DNA from: Kiritimatiellia bacterium
GTDB taxonomy: Bacteria; Verrucomicrobiota; Kiritimatiellia; RFP12; UBA1067
Direction of reading: 5' to 3'
NCBI GenBank assembly: GCA_017405115.1
Contig: JAFRBA010000164.1
Location: 1-6,600, forward strand
DNA: 6,600 nt
In this document: piece after piece, positions 1 to 6,600 of the stretch
Layout of the letters: each line of letters starts with the position of its first letter
Numbering within the stretch: the first letter of the stretch is position 1
Notes under the pieces: generated by a model
Seen by the model: only the letters and a program-made list of their open reading frames with translations
Database searches by the model: none
What the model was told of the DNA's origin: nothing
Position numbers and translations under genes: made by a program

Positions 1-801
1 GGCAGCCTTGGCCGCGGCGGCGGGCTTCTTCGCGTCGGCCTTGGCAGCGGCGGGCTTCGCGGGCGTCTTTGCCGCGGGCTTTGCAGCGACGACCTTCTCG
101 GCCGGGATCTTCAGCTTCTGGCCGATGCGGAGCGTGTCCTTCGAAAGTCCGTTGAGCTCCTTGAGCTGGCGTATGTTGATGCCGTTGGAGTACGCGATCG
201 CGCCGAGCGTGTCGCCGCTCTTGACGACATACTCCTTGGTCGCGCCGGCATAGGGTGCGTACGCCTTCTTAGCCGGGCGCGCGGCGGCGGCCTTCGCAGG
301 CTCCTTCTGCACGCCGACGTCTATCTTGCCGGGAAGCTTGATCTTCTGGCCGACGCGCACGACGTTGTTCTCCTTGATCGACGGATTGAGCTTCTTGATC
401 GAGGAGATGGTGACGTTGAACTTCTTCGAGATCTTCGCGAGGTAGTCGCCGCTCTGCACGATGTAGACCGTCGTCTCCGGCTCGGCCGGCGCTGCCACAG
501 GGGCAGGCTTCGAGAGGTCGGCCTGTATCGTCGGCTTCGACTCGACGACACACATGCAGTCCGCCGCGCCGCATGCGCAGGGCTTCGTGTGCCGCGTACC
601 TGGCGCGCACGTGCAGTGCCGCGCCTTTGCGGACGGAGCGTCCGTCACGGCAATGTCGGCCGGCTTCGCGACATCGCCTCCAGCGAGCTTGACGTCGTTC
701 TGGGACGTTGTCTGCGTCCCGCCGTACTTGTAGTCTGGGTCCTTGCAGCCGGCAATCACCGCAACCGCCGCGACGCCGATCACCATTCCGAACTTGTTCA
801 T
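1..801 (-). CDS. Lipoprotein with two LysM domains, a CxC cysteine cluster and a Lys/Ala/Pro tail (3' end outside window)
   Basis: Predicted envelope lipoprotein that binds peptidoglycan. The frame reads 267 codons from ATG at 801 to base 1 with no stop, so the C-terminus is missing. Residues 1-19 form a lipoprotein signal: Asn-Lys, a hydrophobic run, then lipobox VIAGC with lipidated Cys19. Lys20 at +2 would not retain it in the inner membrane under the E. coli rule, which may not apply here. Residues 62-84 hold three CxC pairs (Cys63/65, 75/77, 82/84). LysM domain 1 spans about 111-158 (YIVQSGDYL to RVGQKIKLP) and LysM 2 about 188-235 (YVVKSGDTL to RIGQKLKIP). From about 236 the chain is a low-complexity Ala/Lys/Pro tail like histone H1 tails. 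The ATG overlaps the murD stop as ATGA, and a GAAGGA ribosome site lies 8 bases upstream, so translation is probably coupled to murD. LysM binding to N-acetylglucosamine glycans is family knowledge; the role of the Cys cluster is unknown. Confidence 0.9.
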   Translation of the reverse strand, partial: MNKFGMVIGVAAVAVIAGCKDPDYKYGGTQTTSQNDVKLAGGDVAKPADIAVTDAPSAKARHCTCAPGTRHTKPCACGAADCMCVVESKPTIQADLSKPAPVAAPAEPETTVYIVQSGDYLAKISKKFNVTISSIKKLNPSIKENNVVRVGQKIKLPGKIDVGVQKEPAKAAAARPAKKAYAPYAGATKEYVVKSGDTLGAIAYSNGINIRQLKELNGLSKDTLRIGQKLKIPAEKVVAAKPAAKTPAKPAAAKADAKKPAAAAKAA

Positions 802-1910
802 TTGTCTTTTCCTTCTTGTTTGACGAGTCCCGCGAAGACGTCTCCGCGTTCCCCGAAGCTGTGAAACTGGTCGAAGCTCGCGGCTCCGGGCGACAGCAGG
901 ACCGTCTCACCCCTCACCGCTTCGCGCTTCGCGCCCGCGACCGCCCGGTCGATCGTGCCGCAGACCTCGCAGTCCGCCGCGTCACGCCAAGCCTCCGCAA
1001 GCGCTTCCGCGCCCTGGCCGATAAGATACACTTTTTTGACCCGCCTTGTCAAGGCGGTGCAGGCGATTTTCGGGTCGTCGCCTTTCAGCAAACCACCTGC
1101 GATAAGCCGCACTCCGTCGCCGGCCATCGTGACTCCAGCCACAAGCGCGGCCATGCTCGTGGCCTTGGAGTCGTCGACATATCGCACTCCTGCGATCTCC
1201 GCAACGAGGCTCATGCGGTGCGGAAGCGCCTCGAAGGCCGAGAACGCGCGTCGCACCGCCAGGTCGTCCAGCCCCGCCGCGCGCATGAGCCACGCCGCCG
1301 CCAGACCGTTCGGCGCAAGCACGTCGTTGTCGAAATACGACCCAGCGAAGAGCGCGCCGGCCTCCGCCCGCGCAGCGTCCGCGCACGTCTCCGAGAAGTC
1401 GCGCGCGGCCCGGGCCATGCCGAGAAGCCTGCGCTTGAGCATGTGGTACACGTCAGCGGACCCGTGCCTGTCGAGATGGTCTTCCTGGAGGTTGAGGAGC
1501 GCCGCAGCCTCGAACGCGTCCGAAGGCAGCGACGTCGTCTCCATCATGAACGACGAGACCTCGACGACGGCCCACGCCGGCTTCGCCGGAGCGTCGGCCG
1601 CCGCGACTTCGCAGACAGGTGTGCCGTAGTTCCCGCATGCGACCGCGTGCCCGCCCGCGAGGCGGATCGCGTCGGCCACGGCCTTGACCACGCTCGACTT
1701 CCCCTTCGATCCGGTGACGGCCATGAGCCGCCAGCCCTTTCGCCGGAGCGCTTCGCAGCCGAGCTGCAGCTCGCTGACGACGCGCACGCCCGGGCTTGCC
1801 ACCACTAGGTCGCAGCCGTCGGCGAAGGAGACGTCGCGCCCTTCGGCGCGAAGGATCTCCGCCGCCGCCTTGCCGCTCACGCCGCAGCCCAGAACGAGCG
1901 CACTGCCCAC
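798..1910 (-). CDS. murD: UDP-N-acetylmuramoyl-L-alanine--D-glutamate ligase (MurD), compact form
   Basis: Cytoplasmic ATP-dependent ligase adding D-glutamate to UDP-MurNAc-L-Ala in peptidoglycan precursor synthesis. The 370 residues show, in order: an N-terminal nucleotide-type fold with GCGVSG (9-14); P-loop TGSKGKSS (66-73); Glu117 in VVEVSSF; EDHLDRHG (143-150); Lys159, aligned with the carbamylated lysine (E. coli Lys198); LPHR (229-232); DDSKAT (246-251); and LSPGAASFDQF (339-349). These mark MurD rather than MurC, MurE, MurF or FolC. E. coli MurD has 438 residues. By motif spacing, about 44 residues are missing before the P-loop and about 31 between Lys159 and LPHR, and the usual GxHNxxN motif before NxLAA is not recognisable. 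Catalytic landmarks remain, so it looks functional. The start is GTG at 1910, the only good candidate after the in-frame TGA at 1938-1940. It has no clear ribosome site, so reinitiation after the gene 27 bases upstream is plausible. It sits beside gyrB rather than in a mur/fts cluster. Confidence 0.95.
   Translation of the reverse strand: MGSALVLGCGVSGKAAAEILRAEGRDVSFADGCDLVVASPGVRVVSELQLGCEALRRKGWRLMAVTGSKGKSSVVKAVADAIRLAGGHAVACGNYGTPVCEVAAADAPAKPAWAVVEVSSFMMETTSLPSDAFEAAALLNLQEDHLDRHGSADVYHMLKRRLLGMARAARDFSETCADAARAEAGALFAGSYFDNDVLAPNGLAAAWLMRAAGLDDLAVRRAFSAFEALPHRMSLVAEIAGVRYVDDSKATSMAALVAGVTMAGDGVRLIAGGLLKGDDPKIACTALTRRVKKVYLIGQGAEALAEAWRDAADCEVCGTIDRAVAGAKREAVRGETVLLSPGAASFDQFHSFGERGDVFAGLVKQEGKDK
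810..815 (-). promoter_or_regulatory. Ribosome-binding site of the LysM lipoprotein
   Basis: GAAGGA on the minus strand lies 8 bases before the ATG at 801, inside the last codons of murD. It supports this start and explains the Lys/Glu/Gly-rich end of MurD (QEGKDK). Confidence 0.7.
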
Positions 1911-1937
1911 GATTCGCGATACGCGAGGCGAAGTCCG

Positions 1938-2717
1938 TCAGGGCGCGAGAAGCGCGTCTACCACGCGGCCCGCAGGCGTGCGCGCCTCGGGCACCACGAC
2001 AGTCGTGTGCGTTTGCTGCGGCACCACGACCGCAGGCGCGGGCGCCACGACGGCAGGAGCCGGCGCAACCACCGCAGGGGGCGGCGCCACGTATGTCGGC
2101 GCAGGCGCGACGACCGCAGGCTGCGGAGCCACGACAACCGGCTCAGGCGCGATTACGGCCCCCGGCTGATAGAGCACCGCGCCAGGAACATCGACGACCT
2201 CCATGTAGTACGGCGAATAGCACGGGTAGCCGTAGGCGTCGTACCAGACGTCGTCGATCCAGACGCTACGGTAGTGGGCGTGCGGACGCGGCCCGCGGTA
2301 CCAGCCGCGGAAGTCCGGCGGCGGCACATGGTAGCCGTTGGCGTAGCGCACGCCGCGCATCGCGGCCCTGCCGCCCGCGCGGATCGCGCGCGCCTCGTGG
2401 CGGAGGACTTCGCGCTGGACGTGTTGCTGATGCTGGATCGCCCGCGCCTGGTGGCGGAGGACGTCCTGCTGGTGGTGCATCACCGCCTTCTGCTGCTGGT
2501 GCTGGAAGTGCTGCTGCTGCTTGATCGCACTCGCCTGGTGGCGGAGGACGTTCTGCTGGTGGTGCAACGCGGCCTTCTGCTGCTGGTGCTGGAATTGCAT
2601 CTGCTGGCGCGCCATGTTCTGCTGCTGGCGCATGGCCGCATTGGGGGGCATCGGGTGCGCCGCCACGGCTGCCAGCGTCGCGCCGCCGGCCAACATGGTA
2701 ATCAGGATCTTCTTCAC
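1938..2717 (-). CDS. Secreted His/Gln-rich tandem-repeat protein with Pro/Ala/Val repeat tail, function unknown
   Basis: Not recognised as a named family. The start is GTG at 2717: AAGGAG lies 5 bases upstream, and the peptide then begins V-K-K followed by a hydrophobic stretch. This is a typical Sec signal peptide with likely cleavage near residues 19-20 (AVAA, then HPMPP). An in-frame ATG at 2732 lies in front of that ribosome site and has none of its own. Of 259 residues, 30-112 are Gln/His-rich (27 Gln, 12 His) and predicted helical, built on a 29-residue repeat (43-71, 72-100) plus an 18-residue partial copy. Residues 121-175 are rich in Tyr/Trp/Pro/Gly (RSVWIDDVWYDAYGYP), a probable small folded part. 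Residues 195-236 are six heptads close to VVAPAPA, an extended linker-like tail. The N-terminal His and Met residues could bind metal, but no defined site is visible. It lies 30 bases after gyrB and 27 before murD, probably cotranscribed; an envelope or periplasmic location is inferred. Confidence 0.85.
   Translation of the reverse strand: MKKILITMLAGGATLAAVAAHPMPPNAAMRQQQNMARQQMQFQHQQQKAALHHQQNVLRHQASAIKQQQHFQHQQQKAVMHHQQDVLRHQARAIQHQQHVQREVLRHEARAIRAGGRAAMRGVRYANGYHVPPPDFRGWYRGPRPHAHYRSVWIDDVWYDAYGYPCYSPYYMEVVDVPGAVLYQPGAVIAPEPVVVAPQPAVVAPAPTYVAPPPAVVAPAPAVVAPAPAVVVPQQTHTTVVVPEARTPAGRVVDALLAP
2031..2135 (-). repeat. 21-bp in-frame repeat encoding Pro/Ala/Val heptads
   Basis: Five consecutive 7-residue units (residues 195-229) read approximately VVAPQPA, VVAPAPT, YVAPPPA, VVAPAPA, VVAPAPA; a diverged sixth (VVVPQQT) follows at 2010-2030. 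The DNA copies differ at several bases, so this is an established protein repeat rather than a fresh duplication. Such segments usually form extended, flexible linkers. Confidence 0.85.
2382..2591 (-). repeat. 87-bp tandem repeat (29 residues), two full copies and one shortened copy
   Basis: Copy 1 covers 2505-2591 and copy 2 covers 2418-2504. They encode near-identical 29-residue units built around HHQQ-[ND]-VLRHQA-x-AI. The plus-strand landmark GCCTGGTGGCGGAGGACG recurs exactly 87 bases apart, at 2446 and 2533. A third, divergent landmark (GCCTCGTGGCGG) at 2392 lies only 54 bases away, so the last unit has 18 residues, lacking 11 (33 bp). All units stay in frame within the His/Gln-rich gene. 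Confidence 0.9.
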
Positions 2718-2722
2718 GGGAT

Positions 2723-2728
2723 CTCCTT
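2723..2728 (-). promoter_or_regulatory. Ribosome-binding site that fixes the GTG start of the His/Gln-rich protein
   Basis: AAGGAG on the minus strand ends 5 bases before GTG at 2717. It lies inside the five extra codons (MKGDP) that an ATG start at 2732 would add, so the GTG is the better start. The 5-residue-shorter protein also has a cleaner signal peptide. Confidence 0.8.
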
Positions 2729-2747
2729 TCATTGTGGTGGTTGGTTG

Positions 2748-4955
<2,208 letters not shown>

Positions 4956-4976
4956 CTAGCGGTTTATTACATGCAT

Positions 4977-4985
4977 ATTATACCA
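4977..4985 (-). promoter_or_regulatory. Extended -10 promoter element for gyrB and probably the genes after it
   Basis: The minus strand reads TGGTATAAT (4985 to 4977), a perfect TATAAT with the TGn extension. It lies in a conspicuous AT-rich patch (about 4963-4992) within GC-rich DNA. Transcription would begin near 4968-4970, giving a leader of about 23 bases before the gyrB ATG. No good -35 sits at 16-18 bases; TTGCAT (5010-5005) is 22 bases away. Extended -10 promoters can work without one. The element overlaps the TAA stop of the upstream DUF975 gene (4978-4980). Not proven by sequence alone, but the position and match are strong. Confidence 0.7.
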
Positions 4986-5805
4986 AATTTTCGCCTCCAA
5001 GGGCATGCAACTCGCGATAGAACACCGCTCGGGCCGTGAAGAACTTGATCATCGTAATGACAAGCACGAAGACGAGCGGAACGGCAATTGCCACCCCCGC
5101 TACTGCAACGACCGCGGAGACCAGCCACCAGTCGGAAACGCCACCTACCACGGCGACAATGGCGCACTCGATCCCCAGCCACGCGAATGACGCCACTGCG
5201 AGATACGACAGGTCAAGCCGGAACGCCTGCCACTTGAACCCCCTCATGATCCGTCCGCTCTCCCCCAGGCATCTCCACGCGCTCCAGTCGCCGTGCTCGC
5301 ACTTCAGGTACCACGCCAGCCTGTAGCGGTAGACCGCGACCACGCCAGGCACCAAAAGCAGCAACGACCAGAGGAATACGCGAAGGCTGATCAGCACCAG
5401 CAGCCACGTCGCCTCCAGCGGACGCGCAAAGCCGCTGAACGCGGCCGCGAGCCATCTCCGCGAGTCGTTCCGCACCGCATTGAGGAAAAGGCGCGAAAGC
5501 CCGTACACAAGGATCGCCTCGAACAGTAAAACGATGAACTGCTGGAACGCGGTCGCGCCGGTCATGCGCCAGAAGGCGGAAGAGGATGGAACCGTGTAGC
5601 AAAGTCCTCTTCGCGCATACTCCAGCTTCGACGCCAGAAAGTCAAACCACGTCTGCGCGTCCAGCCTGCCGCAGGCCGCAAGCACCGCGCCGCTCAGCTC
5701 AGTGACAACGGCATAGAGCAACACCCCTCCGATGAACGAACGGCCAGCCCAGCCATCGAACAGTATTCGCTTCGCCTCGCGGCGTATTTCTCGGTTCGAC
5801 TTCAA
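4978..5805 (-). CDS. DUF975-family integral membrane protein
   Basis: Polytopic inner-membrane protein of the DUF975 family, molecular role unknown. The 275 residues start with a basic, helical cytoplasmic end (NREIRREAKRILFDGW), then about five membrane segments near 22-46, 86-110, 133-158, 199-221 and 225-252. Family-type signatures are YRYRLAWYLKCEH (159-171), GESGRIMRGFKWQAFRLDLS (181-200) and ARAVFYREL (258-266) after the last helix. These match the usual DUF975 pattern of YRY, then SKxxMxGxKWxxFxLDLS, then ARAxFYxEL. The start is TTG at 5805, overlapping the NIF3 stop as TTGA, with GGAG (5814-5811) 5 bases upstream; the peptide from there begins in the family's usual place. The pair is probably cotranscribed and translationally coupled. 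The stop overlaps the gyrB promoter. Family assignment is by remembered motif pattern; function should not be inferred from it. Confidence 0.85.
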   Translation of the reverse strand: MKSNREIRREAKRILFDGWAGRSFIGGVLLYAVVTELSGAVLAACGRLDAQTWFDFLASKLEYARRGLCYTVPSSSAFWRMTGATAFQQFIVLLFEAILVYGLSRLFLNAVRNDSRRWLAAAFSGFARPLEATWLLVLISLRVFLWSLLLLVPGVVAVYRYRLAWYLKCEHGDWSAWRCLGESGRIMRGFKWQAFRLDLSYLAVASFAWLGIECAIVAVVGGVSDWWLVSAVVAVAGVAIAVPLVFVLVITMIKFFTARAVFYRELHALGGENLV

Positions 5806-6527
5806 GCGAGCTCCGCCGTCAGGTCGTCGACCGGCAGCCTAAGCGAACGGCGCATGGCCTCCGCGACCGCGCGCACTCCCAGCACCTCGGTTGCGTAGTG
5901 CCCCGCGCACACCATGCGCATCCCGCAGTTCTCCGCCGCGACCACGTCGCCCCAGCTCGCCTCGCCGGTCACGTACAGCGCGCATCCAAGGCGCTTCGCC
6001 TCCTCTGCGAACTCTCCCGCCCCGCCGGAACACACTCCGACAAGCCCGCGGGGGATGTCATGCCCGCGCCCGCCGATCTCAACCGTCCGCGCACGCGGGC
6101 TCTCGCCGACCAATCCGATCACATTGCCGTGGTAGCAGAACGCCGGACGCACCCTCCGTAGCCCCAGGAGCTTCGCCAGCTGCACGTTGTTGCCAAGCGT
6201 CGCATGCGCGTCGAGCGGCAGGTGGCAGGCGTATACCGCGACATCGGCCGCCATCGCCGCCCGAACGACTCCGTAGACGCCGCCCACGAGCCGCCGTACG
6301 CCGCCGCCCCAGGATATGCCGTGGTGCACGACGAGCAGTCCGGCGCCCACGCGAGCCGCAGCCTCCACTGCGCGGACGCTCGCGTCAACCGCCACCGCCG
6401 CGCGGCACACGTCCGGACGAGAGCGGGCGATCTGCAGCCCGTTGTTGGACACGTCGTCGAAGTCGGCGACGCGAAGCGTGCGGTCCAGCCAGTCCGTGAT
6501 TCGAGTCAGCCCCAGCCTGCGGGTCAT
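5802..6527 (-). CDS. NIF3/YbgI-family dinuclear metal-binding protein (GTP cyclohydrolase 1 type 2 homolog)
   Basis: Cytoplasmic member of the NIF3 (DUF34) family, which forms ring-like oligomers with a two-metal site; the cellular role is unsettled, and the GTP cyclohydrolase name rests on limited data. With the ATG at 6527 the protein has 241 residues, close to E. coli YbgI (247). It is the short form without the central PII-like insert of longer members. All five metal ligands are visible by alignment to YbgI: His68 and His69 in VVHHG, Asp106 in HLPLD, His210 and Glu214 in AGHYATE. Other family marks are NNGLQ (28-32) and YVTGEASWGD (185-194). The start is set by GGGAGG 7 bases upstream; a TTG nine codons earlier would put that site inside the gene. 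The stop overlaps the DUF975 start as TTGA, so the two are probably coupled. Confidence 0.93.
   Translation of the reverse strand: MTRRLGLTRITDWLDRTLRVADFDDVSNNGLQIARSRPDVCRAAVAVDASVRAVEAAARVGAGLLVVHHGISWGGGVRRLVGGVYGVVRAAMAADVAVYACHLPLDAHATLGNNVQLAKLLGLRRVRPAFCYHGNVIGLVGESPRARTVEIGGRGHDIPRGLVGVCSGGAGEFAEEAKRLGCALYVTGEASWGDVVAAENCGMRMVCAGHYATEVLGVRAVAEAMRRSLRLPVDDLTAELA
5811..5814 (-). promoter_or_regulatory. Ribosome-binding site supporting the TTG start of the DUF975 protein
   Basis: GGAG on the minus strand, 5 bases before TTG at 5805 and within the final codons of the NIF3 gene. With the TTGA overlap it makes this rare start codon credible. Confidence 0.6.
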
Positions 6528-6534
6528 GTCAGCA

Positions 6535-6540
6535 CCTCCC
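6535..6540 (-). promoter_or_regulatory. Ribosome-binding site that fixes the NIF3 start
   Basis: GGGAGG on the minus strand, 7 bases before ATG at 6527. It selects this ATG over an in-frame TTG at 6554 that would add MYTSQGGAD to the N-terminus. Confidence 0.8.
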
Positions 6541-6566
6541 TGTGATGTGTACAAAAAACGCAGTGC

Positions 6567-6600
6567 CTACACGGCGCACAGCACGGCGGCCGCCAGAACC
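6567..6600 (-). CDS. Possible 3' end of an upstream gene, hydrophobic C-terminus
   Basis: The minus strand from the window edge reads ten codons, VLAAAVLCAV, then TAG at 6569-6567. Nine of the ten codons end in G or C, as expected for a real gene in this GC-rich DNA. A hydrophobic end suggests a membrane protein, but ten residues cannot name it. The stop lies 39 bases before the NIF3 start. The two other minus-strand frames are also open from the edge into the NIF3 start region, so the frame choice rests on codon bias only. Confidence 0.35.
   Translation of the reverse strand, partial: VLAAAVLCAV

Noticed and set aside
8..253. Plus-strand small hydrophobic frame of 81 codons
   Set aside because: Its Ala/Gly/Phe repeats are the complement of the Ala/Lys/Pro tail of the lipoprotein.
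269..910. Minus-strand frame of 213 codons crossing the murD end and the lipoprotein
   Set aside because: The Arg/Gly-rich translation is the wrong frame. The LysM frame from 801 is open across the same region with a signal peptide, lipobox and two domains.
708..1808. Plus-strand open frame of 366 codons opposite murD
   Set aside because: The product is Arg-rich and motif-free, the minus strand has all MurD landmarks, and it is a shadow of murD codon bias.
2382..2591. CRISPR-like or non-coding tandem array
   Set aside because: The units are contiguous without spacers, are in frame, and sit inside a gene with a signal peptide and ribosome site.
2715..2732. ATG at 2732 as the start of the His/Gln-rich protein
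   Set aside because: It has no ribosome site and would place a strong AAGGAG inside the gene; GTG at 2717 fits better.
6528..6554. TTG at 6554 as the start of the NIF3 protein
   Set aside because: GGGAGG lies between it and the ATG at 6527 at ideal spacing for that ATG, and the NIF3 length is normal from the ATG.
6525..6600. Alternative frame for the upstream fragment ending in ATGA overlap with NIF3, with several cysteines (CxxC-like spacing)
   Set aside because: It is tempting as a zinc-ribbon end, but many codons end in A or T, unlike the other genes, and it would run through the ribosome site; the VLAAAVLCAV frame has better codon bias.

Overview
The window is a compact, gene-dense, GC-rich bacterial chromosome segment. 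All seven genes supported here lie on the minus strand, so biological order runs from high to low coordinates. Most junctions are tight: two are 4-bp stop/start overlaps and the others are gaps of roughly 27 to 40 bases. The GyrB carries a shortened form of the insert seen in Gram-negative GyrB (as in E. coli), and a lipoprotein and a signal-peptide protein are present, so a Gram-negative (diderm) bacterium is likely. A PVC-type lineage such as Kiritimatiellota or Verrucomicrobiota is a guess from overall style, not something the sequence proves.

Layout in transcription order: (1) 6600-6567, the last ten codons of an unidentified gene with a hydrophobic end. (2) 6527-5802, a NIF3/YbgI-family metal-binding protein with all five expected metal ligands. 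(3) 5805-4978, a five-helix DUF975 membrane protein starting at TTG and overlapping the previous stop as TTGA. (4) 4946-2748, gyrB, preceded by a perfect extended -10 promoter element that overlaps the DUF975 stop codon. (5) 2717-1938, a secreted His/Gln-rich protein with an 87-bp tandem repeat, an aromatic middle and a 7-residue Pro/Ala/Val repeat tail; its GTG start is fixed by a strong ribosome-binding site. (6) 1910-798, a clearly recognisable but unusually short MurD. (7) 801-1, a lipoprotein with two LysM domains, a Cys cluster and a Lys/Ala/Pro tail, overlapping murD as ATGA and running off the window edge.

The genes fall into two likely transcription units: the NIF3/DUF975 pair (with the upstream fragment), then gyrB to the LysM lipoprotein driven by the promoter at about 4980. 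The second unit joins DNA topology (gyrase B) with envelope functions (a secreted repeat protein, a peptidoglycan precursor ligase, a predicted peptidoglycan-binding lipoprotein). No mobile element, CRISPR array, RNA gene or defence system was seen, and no stretch above 300 bases lacks a gene. The least ordinary items are the Cys-cluster LysM lipoprotein coupled to murD, the helical-phase-preserving His/Gln repeat protein, and the trimmed MurD. None of these shows a clearly new system on sequence alone.
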